Shown piece by piece: positions 9,123 to 17,263 of a DNA stretch of 64,000 nt. Where the stretch lies: positions 496,001 to 560,000 of the forward strand of contig NZ_CP058907.1 in assembly GCF_013415845.1 (NCBI RefSeq), written 5' to 3'. Each line of letters starts with the position of its first letter. The first letter of the stretch is position 1. The notes below the pieces were generated by a model, which was not told the origin of the DNA, made no database searches, and was given only the letters and a program-made list of their open reading frames with translations. Both the position numbers and the translations under genes were made by a program. This stretch comes from Rhodopseudomonas palustris. GTDB taxonomy: Bacteria; Pseudomonadota; Alphaproteobacteria; Rhizobiales; Xanthobacteraceae.

Positions 9123-9943
9123 TTATCCTTTCCCAACGCGCTCTCGTGCCAGCGCCGCAGCAGCAGATGCGACACCAGCGCCAGCAGCAGATAGATCACA
9201 ATGCCCGCCGTCGACAGCAACAGCAATGCTGCGAACATGCGCGGAATGTTGAGCCGGTATCCGGATTCGGCAATCCGGTAGGCAAGGCCCGAGCCGGCGC
9301 CGGCCGAACCGGCCGCGATCTCGGCGACCACGGCGCCGATCAGCGACAGTCCGCCGGCGATGCGCAGGCCGCCGAGGATGTAGGGCAGCGCCGCCGGCAG
9401 CTTCAGCCGCAGCAGCGTCTGCCAGCGCGAGGCGCCGTATAGCCGGAACAGCCCGGCGAGATTGCGGTCGACCGAGTTGAGGCCCAGCGTGGTGTTGGAC
9501 AACACCGGAAAGAACGCCACGATCCAGGCGCAGACGATGACGGCTGTTTCCTGCGGCAGGTAGATCAGCAGCAGCGGCGCGATCGCGATCACCGGCGTGA
9601 CCTGCAGCACCACCGCATAGGGGAACAGCGAATATTCGAGCAGCCGCGACTGGTTGAACAGCAGCGCCAGCGCGATGCCGCCGACCGCGGCGGCGACGAA
9701 GCCTTCCAACGTGGTCCATAGCGTGGTCAGCAGCGAGCCGAACAGCACCGGCCAGTCCTGCATCAGCGTCGAAGCCACCAGCAGCGGGCCCGGCAGCACA
9801 TAAGCCGGGATTTGATTGAGCCGGACGATCAGATCCCAGGCGACGACCGCGGCAAACAGTACCACGATCGGCAGCGCGACCCGGAGCCCGGCGCGAGCGC
9901 CGAACGGAGACGTCTCGTCACGCGAGGTGGGCTGGGCGCTCAT
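9119..9943 (-). CDS. ABC transporter permease, NitT/TauT (SsuC) type
   Basis: A 274-residue inner-membrane permease with about six hydrophobic segments, starting MSAQPTSRDE. The cytoplasmic coupling (EAA) loop is visible as AEIAAGSAGAGSG near 210. It belongs to the nitrate/sulfonate/taurine family (TauC/SsuC). The start at 9943 was chosen because its ATG overlaps the TGA of the ATPase gene (ATGA), giving coupled translation; upstream in-frame sequence is a shadow of the ATPase gene. It forms an operon with the ATPase (5') and hydroxyacid dehydrogenase (3'). It channels an organic solute inward in partnership with the binding protein at 10779-11921. Confidence 0.92.
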   Translation of the reverse strand: MSAQPTSRDETSPFGARAGLRVALPIVVLFAAVVAWDLIVRLNQIPAYVLPGPLLVASTLMQDWPVLFGSLLTTLWTTLEGFVAAAVGGIALALLFNQSRLLEYSLFPYAVVLQVTPVIAIAPLLLIYLPQETAVIVCAWIVAFFPVLSNTTLGLNSVDRNLAGLFRLYGASRWQTLLRLKLPAALPYILGGLRIAGGLSLIGAVVAEIAAGSAGAGSGLAYRIAESGYRLNIPRMFAALLLLSTAGIVIYLLLALVSHLLLRRWHESALGKDN

Positions 9944-10770
9944 GCTCGCGCCTCGCGGGTGGAGAGGGCGCCTTCGCTGGCCGACGCCAGCGCGCGCGAA
10001 ACCTCGCGGCACTGCGCCGCATAATCGGCCGAGAGGCGGAACTCTTCGCCCCGGGAGGTCGGCGCATCGATATCGAAAGAGGCGGCGATCCGGCCGGGGC
10101 GCGGCGTCATCACCACCACGCGCTGCGACAGATACACAGACTCGAACACCGAATGGGTGACGAACACCACCGTCATCTGCAGCTCGCGCCACAGCGCCAG
10201 CAGATCGTCGTTGAGCCGGAATCGGGTGATCTCATCGAGTGCGGCGAACGGCTCATCCATCAGCAAGATGTCGGGCCTCGTCACCAGCGCGCGTGCCAGC
10301 GACGCTCGCATCTTCATGCCACCAGACAGTTCGCGCGGCAACGCGTCGGCGAACTCGGACAGCTCGACCCGCGCCAGCACCTCGTCGACACGCCGGGCGA
10401 TGTCGGTACTGGCGACATGTGCCAGCTTCAGCGGCAACGCGACGTTGTGGCGGATGCTCGCCCACGGCATCAGCGTCGGCTCCTGAAACACGAAGCCGAT
10501 CGGGTGTTCGCCTCGGCCGCGTGGCGACGCGGTACCGACCTCGATCCGCCCCGAAGACGGCGCCGCCAGCCCGGCAATCATGCGGAGTGCTGTCGACTTG
10601 CCGCATCCGGAGGGGCCGAGCAGTGACACGAACTCGCCGCGGCCGATGTTGAGATCGATCGGGCCGAGCGCCAGCGTGCCGGTGTGGTAGGTTTTGGTGA
10701 CGCTGCGCAGTTCGATCGCCGGCCCGGTGGCGCCGGCATCCGCAGCGGACGGTCGCGGCGATGAGGCCAT
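9940..10770 (-). CDS. ABC transporter ATP-binding protein, NitT/TauT (SsuB) type
   Basis: A 276-residue ATPase. Motifs in order: Walker A GPSGCGKST at 52-60, Q-loop Gln at 96, signature LSGGMKMR at 148-155, Walker B ILLMDEP at 168-174, and switch His at 206 (VTHS). All residues for ATP hydrolysis are present. It powers uptake of the ligand captured by the adjacent binding protein, dimerising beneath the permease. It lies 8 bases after the binding-protein gene and overlaps the permease gene by 4 bases. Best matches in memory are the aliphatic sulfonate/nitrate/pyrimidine-precursor group; the ligand is undetermined. Confidence 0.94.
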   Translation of the reverse strand: MASSPRPSAADAGATGPAIELRSVTKTYHTGTLALGPIDLNIGRGEFVSLLGPSGCGKSTALRMIAGLAAPSSGRIEVGTASPRGRGEHPIGFVFQEPTLMPWASIRHNVALPLKLAHVASTDIARRVDEVLARVELSEFADALPRELSGGMKMRASLARALVTRPDILLMDEPFAALDEITRFRLNDDLLALWRELQMTVVFVTHSVFESVYLSQRVVVMTPRPGRIAASFDIDAPTSRGEEFRLSADYAAQCREVSRALASASEGALSTREARA

Positions 10771-10778
10771 GCGGCCGG

Positions 10779-11921
10779 CTATTTCTGCTTCGGACGCAGG
10801 TCGACGCCGACGCCCTTGTTGATGAACTGCAGCGTATAGGCTTTGCGGAAATCGAGGCCGCGAGTCACCACGCCGGCGCGCGCCATTTTGTCGAAGAACG
10901 AGGCGTAGCGTTCGTCGCTCATCGCGCCGATGCCGTTCCTGATGGCGTCTCCGGAATCGACGATGCCGTATTGCTTCATCTTCTCGACCGAATAGGCCAG
11001 CATCTCGTCGGTCATTTCCGGATTGAGCTGCTTGATCATCGCGTTGCCGGCGGAATTATCGCCATACAGATAATTGTACCAGCCGATGATCGACGCATCG
11101 ACGAAGCGCTGGATCATGTCAGGGTTCTTGTCGATCAGATCACGCCGGGTCTCGATCAGGGTCGAGTAGCCGTTCAGCCCGTAGTCGGCCAGCAGCAGCA
11201 CGCTCGGCTTGAACTTGGCGGCTTGTTCGACTGTGAACGGCTCCGAGGTGACGTAGCCCTGCATCGCGCTGCGGCGATCGATAATGAACGGCTGCGGGTT
11301 GAAGGTGTAGGGCTTCACCTTGGCTTCGCTGAAGCCGTATTCCGACTTCAGCCACTGGAAGTAGCTGGTGATGCCCTCCTTAGAGACGAATAGCGTCAGC
11401 GGCTTCAGATCGTTCAGCGTCTCGATCTTCGACTCCGGGTGCGAGACGAACACCTGCGGGTCTTTCTGGAACATCGCGGCAATCGCCACCACCGGCACGT
11501 TGTTGGCCACTGCGTCGAACGACTGCAGCGTGTTCGCGGTCATGAAGAAGTCGAGCTTGCCGGCGATCAGCAGCGCGCGATTGTTCACGTTCGGGCCGCC
11601 CGGCACGATGCTGACGTCGAGGCCGTAGGTCTTGTAGGTGCCGTCCGCGACCGCCTGGAAGAACCCGCCATGCTCACCTTCGGCCACCCAATTGGTGCCG
11701 AACGACACCTTGTCGAAGCCGCCTTCGGGCACTTTGCGCACCGGCTGCACCTTCGGCGGCGGCGGCTTCTTCGGTCGGGGCGGGGGCGGCGGTTCCGGCG
11801 GCTTTTCGGCGGGCTTTTCGGCGCCATGGCCGTGGCCGGAGGCATGAACGGGGGAAGCCAGCGCCACCCCCACCGCCAACAGCACCCCGGTTAACGCTCG
11901 CAGCAGGAAAGCGGGGCTCAT
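10779..11921 (-). CDS. ABC transporter substrate-binding protein with proline-rich N-terminal linker (NMT1/SsuA type)
   Basis: A periplasmic binding protein of the TauA/SsuA/NMT1 group, 380 residues from ATG 11921. This start has GGAG 7 bases upstream; an ATG 10 codons earlier lacks one. The signal peptide covers 1-27. The mature N-terminus begins with GHGHG and then an unusual Pro/Lys-rich stretch (about 34-65). The binding domain follows with features typical of the family (GFFQAVADGTYKTYGLDV; PGGPNVNNRALLIAGKLD). It is the first gene of the uptake operon (binding protein, ATPase, permease, dehydrogenase) and faces the creatininase gene across about 130 bases, which may share regulation. 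Confidence 0.9.
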   Translation of the reverse strand: MSPAFLLRALTGVLLAVGVALASPVHASGHGHGAEKPAEKPPEPPPPPRPKKPPPPKVQPVRKVPEGGFDKVSFGTNWVAEGEHGGFFQAVADGTYKTYGLDVSIVPGGPNVNNRALLIAGKLDFFMTANTLQSFDAVANNVPVVAIAAMFQKDPQVFVSHPESKIETLNDLKPLTLFVSKEGITSYFQWLKSEYGFSEAKVKPYTFNPQPFIIDRRSAMQGYVTSEPFTVEQAAKFKPSVLLLADYGLNGYSTLIETRRDLIDKNPDMIQRFVDASIIGWYNYLYGDNSAGNAMIKQLNPEMTDEMLAYSVEKMKQYGIVDSGDAIRNGIGAMSDERYASFFDKMARAGVVTRGLDFRKAYTLQFINKGVGVDLRPKQK

Positions 11922-12050
11922 GGTTGGACTCCGTCGTTCATTTTGGCCCATGATGGCGGCATCAGGGCGGCGCGGATTCGAGCGTTTCAGGATTGATAGC
12001 GAAACAATGCCGGCATTTGAACCACTTCCCCGTCACCCCGCATTTCGCCG

Positions 12051-12863
12051 ATGACCAAGCTGCCGCCCCGCGACTGGAGCGCGATTTACTGGCCTGAGAT
12101 CGCCGGCGCTGATCCTTCGCGCTGGATCGCGGTGCTGCCGCTCGCCGCGATCGAGCAGCACGGGCCGCATCTGCCGCTGTCGACCGACGTCACCATTGCG
12201 GAAGCCTATCTGGCGCGGGTGAGAGATCGCCTGCCGGACGACATTCCCGCGACTTTCCTGCCCGTGCAGGCGATCGGCCTGTCGACCGAGCATCTGTCGT
12301 TTCCGGGCACGCTGACGCTATCGACCGAGACCGCGCTGAAGCTGTGGACCGAGATCGGCGACAGCATCGCCCGGGCGGGGGTGCGCAAGCTGGTGATGGT
12401 GACGAGCCATGGCGGCAACAGCGCCGCGATGGGCTTGGTGGCGCAGGAGCTGCGCACCCGGCACCAAATGCTGGTGGTGACCACCGGCTGGGCGCGCTTC
12501 GGCGTGCCCGAAGGTCTGTTCGCCGCCGACGAGCTGCGTCACGGCATCCATGGTGGCGCGACGGAGACCTCGATCATGCTGGCGCACGCGCCGGAGCTGG
12601 TGCGGGCCGATCGGATCGCCGACTTCCGCCCGACCAGCGTGGCGATGGAGCAGACCTATCGTTGGTTATCGGCACAGCGGCCGGCGCCGTTTGCCTGGGC
12701 GGCCGAAGACCTGCATCCGAGCGGAGCTATCGGCGACGCCTCCGCGGCAACCGCCGAGAAGGGGCGGCGACTGCTCGATCATGGTGCCGGCGCGTTCTGC
12801 GAACTGCTGGCCGACATGCACTGCTTCGATCTCGCCGCGCTGTCGATCAAACCCTCCGCCTGA
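12051..12863 (+). CDS. Creatininase-family amidohydrolase
   Basis: A 270-residue member of the creatininase family, metal-dependent cyclic-amide hydrolases that include creatininase, FAPy deformylase ArfB and mycofactocin MftE. Likely metal ligands are E35 and H37 (AIEQHGPHLP), D46 (STD), H120 (TSHGGN) and E172 (GGATETS). It is cytoplasmic, with no signal peptide. It is divergent from an ABC uptake operon of NitT/TauT type, a pairing seen when the transporter imports a cyclic amide or pyrimidine-like compound; this is inference. No mycofactocin or riboflavin genes are near, so those special roles are unlikely here. Confidence 0.9.
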   Translation: MTKLPPRDWSAIYWPEIAGADPSRWIAVLPLAAIEQHGPHLPLSTDVTIAEAYLARVRDRLPDDIPATFLPVQAIGLSTEHLSFPGTLTLSTETALKLWTEIGDSIARAGVRKLVMVTSHGGNSAAMGLVAQELRTRHQMLVVTTGWARFGVPEGLFAADELRHGIHGGATETSIMLAHAPELVRADRIADFRPTSVAMEQTYRWLSAQRPAPFAWAAEDLHPSGAIGDASAATAEKGRRLLDHGAGAFCELLADMHCFDLAALSIKPSA

Positions 12864-13237
12864 GAAACAGTCCCGCGTACATCGGCGGTGACGCTACTTT
12901 GGGTTGCGGTGCGGCTCGCCTGCGCCCTGCCCGGCTGACTGGTTCTGCCTCTGATACCACTCGATCTTTTGACACCGAGAGGCCGCCCGCCAGACGAGCG
13001 CCTCATAAGCGGCAGTAAGTTACCGCGCCATCTGGACTTTGAGGAATTCCAGACTGGCGCTGTCTTGCGCCCGACGCTTCAAGTTGTGTGCGCTAGATGG
13101 CGCTTTTGCGTGTCACCGGCCCTCAAGAGCTGACACTGCTTCCGACTTTCGTCAGGTTGCGAACGACATTCAGATGCCTTCGGGGTGATGAGGCGCGACC
13201 AAACGCCGCGCGATCTTTTGCGTTCCAGGTGAGCTTG
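12864..13237. other. 374-base non-coding gap with an imperfect hairpin
   Basis: No convincing gene is seen. At 13025-13060 gcgccatctgga pairs with tccagactggcgc (one extra base) around a 10-base loop, but no T-run follows. The gap should contain the promoter of the downstream porin. The in-frame extension of the porin ORF back to 13097 lacks a ribosome site and signal-peptide logic, so I treat it as untranslated. Confidence 0.4.
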
Positions 13238-15307
13238 ATGATTGTTCGACGACGCCCCGCCCGCCCGACTTCGGCCCGCCGCGACTTCGGCTCGCGTGAG
13301 CTATCCACGCCGCACAATCGGATCTCTCTGCGTCCGTCCGCCTCGGCGCTGATCGCCGGCGCGGCGACCGCCGCAGCTTTGCTGCTGCCGCAGGGCGCCG
13401 CCGCGGGCGGCATAGGCAAGCAGCGGCCGGACCCGGCGTACGACTGGAGCGGGTTCTATGTCGGCGCCCACGCGGGTTACGTCCGCGGCCATGCCGGCGC
13501 GACGCTGCAGGACGCGACGTCGGTCGCGCAGAACAGCAACGGCGCTGGCGGCATCACCGCGGGCGCCCAGGCGGGCTACAATTTCGTTACCGGATCGAAC
13601 CTGCTGCTCGGCGTGGAGGCCGACATCTCGTTTCCGAGCTATCTGCCGCAGAATGCGGTGCTGTCGGAGTTCGACAACGGTACCGCCAATACGCTGCAGC
13701 ACCTCGACTATTACGGCACGGTCCGCGCCCGGCTCGGCGTCATTGCCGGCCGTTGGCTCGGCTACGTCACCGGTGGCCTCGCCTTCGAGCACGAGCGCTA
13801 CCTCACCGATCCCGATGTCGGCCGTGTGATGAATGCTCGGATCGGCTGGGCCGCAGGTGCGGGCGTAGAATACGGCTTCACGCCGAACTGGAGCGCGCGG
13901 ATCGAATATCTCTACAGCCAATACCAGAATGCGACCGTCGATCTGCCGACCGGGGCGAGCTACGCCACGTCGCTGAATCTGCAGACCGTCCGGGTCGGCG
14001 TGAACCGCAAGATCGACTGGTTCGGCACCGGCGGCACAGACGCCTTCCCGTCGCTCGCGGCGGTCGCCGATCCGCAGTCCGACCGCTGGGAGATCCACGG
14101 CCAGACCACTTTCATCGGGCAGGGCTACCCGTCGTTCCGGGCGCCGTATAGCGGCACCAATAGTCTGTTTCCCGGCGCGCAGTTCAAGAACACCTGGAGC
14201 ACCAGCCTGTTCGCCAACGTCCGGCTGTGGGACGGCGGCGAACTCTATTTCAACCCTGAATTCCTGCAGGGCTACGGGCTCAGCGACACGGTGGGGGCCG
14301 GCGGCTTCCCGAACGGCGAAGCGCAGAAATCCGGCTTCGCCTACCCGCATTTCAGCCCGTCACGGTTCTATCTGCGCCAGACCTTCGGGCTCGGCGGCGA
14401 GCAGGAACAGCTCGCGTCGAGCGGTTCGCAGCTCTCCGGCAAGGCCGACATCTCGCGGCTGACGCTGCAGGTCGGCCGCTTCAGCGTCATCGACGTGTTC
14501 GACGGCAACTCTTACGCGCACGATCCGCGCCGCGATTTCATGAACTGGTCGATCTGGGCGTCGGGCGCGTTCGACTACGCGGCCGACAAGCTCGGCCTCG
14601 GCTATGGCGCCACCGCCGAACTCAACCAGAAACAATGGGCGATCCGCGCCGGCTACTTCCTGGTCGATGCTGAATCCAACTCGAACAATTACGACATGAA
14701 GCTGCTCAGGCGCGGTGAATACGTCGCCGAGCTCGAGACCCGCTATTCGCTGTTCGGCCTTCCCGGCAAGCTGCGCACGCTGGGCTTCATCAACAGCACC
14801 TATTCGGGGAGCTATCGCGAGACGCTCAACGATCCGTCGCTGAACCTCGACATCACCCAGACCCGCCGCGGCCGGATCAAATACGGCTATGCGTTGAATC
14901 TGGAGCAGGCGGTCACCGACGACATCGGCGTGTTCGGACGCTGGAGCTGGAACGACGGCAAGAACGAGATCATGGCGTTCACCGATATCGACAGCAGCCT
15001 GTCGGGCGGTGTGTCGATCCGCGGCCAGCGCTGGGGCAGGCCGGACGACGTGATCGGCATTGCCGGCGCGCTCAACGGCTTGTCGCGCGATCATCGCGAT
15101 TTCCTCGCCGCCGGCGGCCTCGGCCCGCTGATCGGCGACGGCGCTCTCAACTATCGCCGCGAGCGTGTGTTCGAGAGTTACTACGCGCTGGCGCTCAATT
15201 CGTCGTGGACCGCGACCGCCGACTACCAGCTGATCGCCAACCCCGCCTACAACGCCGACCGCGGCCCGGTCTCGGTGTTCTCTGGCCGGGTGCACGGGGA
15301 GTTCTGA
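13238..15307 (+). CDS. Two-part outer-membrane porin (OmpA/Omp25-like barrel plus OprB-type carbohydrate porin)
   Basis: An outer-membrane protein of 689 residues from ATG 13238, chosen for AGGTG 6 bases upstream; a start at 13097 would add 47 residues with no ribosome site. The signal peptide is at about 34-56 after a long basic n-region. Residues about 65-255 resemble the small rhizobial Omp25/31 barrel (YDWSGFYVGAHAGY; AGVEYGFTPNWSARIEYLY). The rest resembles carbohydrate-selective porins (RFYLRQTFGLGGE; RDFMNWSIW; a beta-rich C-terminus ending FSGRVHGEF, with the terminal Phe needed for barrel assembly). It probably lets sugars cross the outer membrane. This fused layout is found in Bradyrhizobium relatives from memory. 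Confidence 0.85.
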   Translation: MIVRRRPARPTSARRDFGSRELSTPHNRISLRPSASALIAGAATAAALLLPQGAAAGGIGKQRPDPAYDWSGFYVGAHAGYVRGHAGATLQDATSVAQNSNGAGGITAGAQAGYNFVTGSNLLLGVEADISFPSYLPQNAVLSEFDNGTANTLQHLDYYGTVRARLGVIAGRWLGYVTGGLAFEHERYLTDPDVGRVMNARIGWAAGAGVEYGFTPNWSARIEYLYSQYQNATVDLPTGASYATSLNLQTVRVGVNRKIDWFGTGGTDAFPSLAAVADPQSDRWEIHGQTTFIGQGYPSFRAPYSGTNSLFPGAQFKNTWSTSLFANVRLWDGGELYFNPEFLQGYGLSDTVGAGGFPNGEAQKSGFAYPHFSPSRFYLRQTFGLGGEQEQLASSGSQLSGKADISRLTLQVGRFSVIDVFDGNSYAHDPRRDFMNWSIWASGAFDYAADKLGLGYGATAELNQKQWAIRAGYFLVDAESNSNNYDMKLLRRGEYVAELETRYSLFGLPGKLRTLGFINSTYSGSYRETLNDPSLNLDITQTRRGRIKYGYALNLEQAVTDDIGVFGRWSWNDGKNEIMAFTDIDSSLSGGVSIRGQRWGRPDDVIGIAGALNGLSRDHRDFLAAGGLGPLIGDGALNYRRERVFESYYALALNSSWTATADYQLIANPAYNADRGPVSVFSGRVHGEF

Positions 15308-15337
15308 CGCGTCCCCATTTGCGCTGCGATGACGAGA

Positions 15338-16969
15338 TTAAACGAGTGGCACAAAGCTCTCCGCTTGGGCCATCTCCCAGGCCTGCTTGAAGCGGGGATC
15401 GTCGGTTCCTTCCAACAGTTCTCCCGGGCGTAGCGCTGGGTAGAGCTGCGCCAGAGAAACGACATCCGATGGCGAAGTGCGCTGCGAGAAGTGATACGGG
15501 CGGATGTCGCGTGGATGGTCGAGCCCGGCGGCGGCCACCAGCTCGGCGAGTGCCTGGAGTGTCGCGCGGTGATAGTTGTAAACCCGCTCCAGCTTGTGCG
15601 GCACCACCAGCGCGCGGTAGCGCGACGGCTCCTGTGTGGTCACGCCGGTCGGGCAACGGTCGGTGTGGCAGCTCAGCGACTGTATGCAGCCGAGCGCGAA
15701 CATGAAGCCGCGCGCCGAGTTGCACCAGTCGGCGCCGAGCGCCATGGCGCGGGCGACATCGAAGCCGGTGGCGATCTTGCCGGCGGCGCCGAGCTTGATG
15801 CGGTCGCGGGCGCCGATCCCGATCAGCGCGTTGTGTACGAAGCTGATGCCGTCGCGCATCGGCATGCCGAGGTGGTCCATGAACTCGAGCGGCGCGGCGC
15901 CGGTGCCGCCTTCCTTGCCGTCGACCACGATGAAATCCGGATAGATCCCGGTGACGAGCATCGCCTTGCAGATCGCCAGAAATTCCCAGGGATGGCCGAC
16001 GCAGAGCTTGAAGCCGGTTGGCTTGCCGCCGGCGAGGCGGCGCATCTCGGCGATGAACCGCATCATCTCGATCGGTGTCGAGAACGCCTTGTGATACGGC
16101 GGCGAGACACAGTCTTCGTCCATGCCGACGCCGCGGATCTGCGCGATCTCTTCTGAGATCTTGGCCATTGGGAGCACGCCGCCATGGCCCGGCTTGGCGC
16201 CCTGGCTGACCTTCAGCTCGACCATCTTGATCTGGTCGTCCGCCGCGACGCGGGCGAACGCCTCGGGATCGAACCTTCCGTCGCGGGTACGGCAGCCGAA
16301 GTAACCGGAGCCGATCTCCCAGATCAGGTCGCCGCCGTGCTCGCGGTGATACGGGCTAACGCCGCCTTCGCCGGTGTCGTGCGCGAAGCCGCCTTTCTTG
16401 GCGCCGGCATTGAGCGCACGGATCGCGTTCGGGCTCAGCGCGCCGTAGCTCATCGCCGAGATGTTGAACACCGATGCTGAATACGGTTTGGCGCAATCCG
16501 GCCCGCCGATTGTGATCCGGAACGGTTCATCGGCGTGCGGCCGCGGCGCCACCGAATGGTGCATCCACTCGTAGCCATCGCCATAGACATCCTTCTGGGT
16601 CCCGAATGGACGCTTATCGAGTTCCATCTTGGCGCGCTGATAGATCAGCGCGCGGGTGTCGCGGCTGAACGGCTTGCCGTCCTTCTCGCTTTCGAAGAAG
16701 TACTGCCGCATCTCCGGGCGCATCTCTTCGAGCAGGAAGCGCAGATGCGCCGCGATCGGATAGTTGCGCAGCACCGCGTGACTGGTTTGCAAGAGGTCGT
16801 GAATACCAAGCAGCGTCAGCGCGCCGAACACCAGCAGCGGCACCAGCACCACGCCGAACATCGGCGTGTCCACATCAAATGCCGCGAGTGTGGCGAGGAG
16901 CGTGGTGAGTACGGCGCTGATAGTGAGAACGATGTAGCGCGGCGAGAGCGGAAGCAGCAGCGTTTCCAT
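15338..16969 (-). CDS. Membrane-anchored FMN-binding glutamate synthase-family protein
   Basis: A 543-residue protein resembling the central FMN/synthase domain of glutamate synthase (GltB), without the glutaminase domain. The start at 16969 is preceded by GGGGA. Two hydrophobic helices (about 8-30 and 35-53) anchor it to the membrane. The FMN/active-site region has VVDGKEGGTGAAP, and the [3Fe-4S] cysteines follow the GltS spacing C-x5-C-x4-C in GCIQSLSCHTDRCPTG. Without a glutaminase domain it cannot use glutamine as ammonia donor in the standard way. Its real substrate is unknown; possible roles are ammonia-dependent or unrelated flavin oxidoreductase chemistry. It is divergent from the ATP-grasp gene. 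Confidence 0.88.
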   Translation of the reverse strand: METLLLPLSPRYIVLTISAVLTTLLATLAAFDVDTPMFGVVLVPLLVFGALTLLGIHDLLQTSHAVLRNYPIAAHLRFLLEEMRPEMRQYFFESEKDGKPFSRDTRALIYQRAKMELDKRPFGTQKDVYGDGYEWMHHSVAPRPHADEPFRITIGGPDCAKPYSASVFNISAMSYGALSPNAIRALNAGAKKGGFAHDTGEGGVSPYHREHGGDLIWEIGSGYFGCRTRDGRFDPEAFARVAADDQIKMVELKVSQGAKPGHGGVLPMAKISEEIAQIRGVGMDEDCVSPPYHKAFSTPIEMMRFIAEMRRLAGGKPTGFKLCVGHPWEFLAICKAMLVTGIYPDFIVVDGKEGGTGAAPLEFMDHLGMPMRDGISFVHNALIGIGARDRIKLGAAGKIATGFDVARAMALGADWCNSARGFMFALGCIQSLSCHTDRCPTGVTTQEPSRYRALVVPHKLERVYNYHRATLQALAELVAAAGLDHPRDIRPYHFSQRTSPSDVVSLAQLYPALRPGELLEGTDDPRFKQAWEMAQAESFVPLV

Positions 16970-17263
16970 GAAATCCCCGCAGGACCGGCAGGACAGACAT
17001 CCGATCAACCGTCGCAGCGGGGAGCCCCGTGCGTCTGAGTGCGGCGACCGGGCCGCGGTATAGCACGGCGCGCCGGCCTCGATAACCTCGGAGCTTCCGC
17101 GATCATCCGGTCACGCCGCGGTCGCAATCCCGTGACGATGGCTGGCGCCCGGAGTGTCTGGCGATGCGGTTCGGCTTGACATTTCGCCGCTGCAAAGCGA
17201 TCCCACCGCGCGCCGGCTGGCAGCCGCCCCCGCGCCGGTCACTGCCTGTTGACGAGACCCCCG

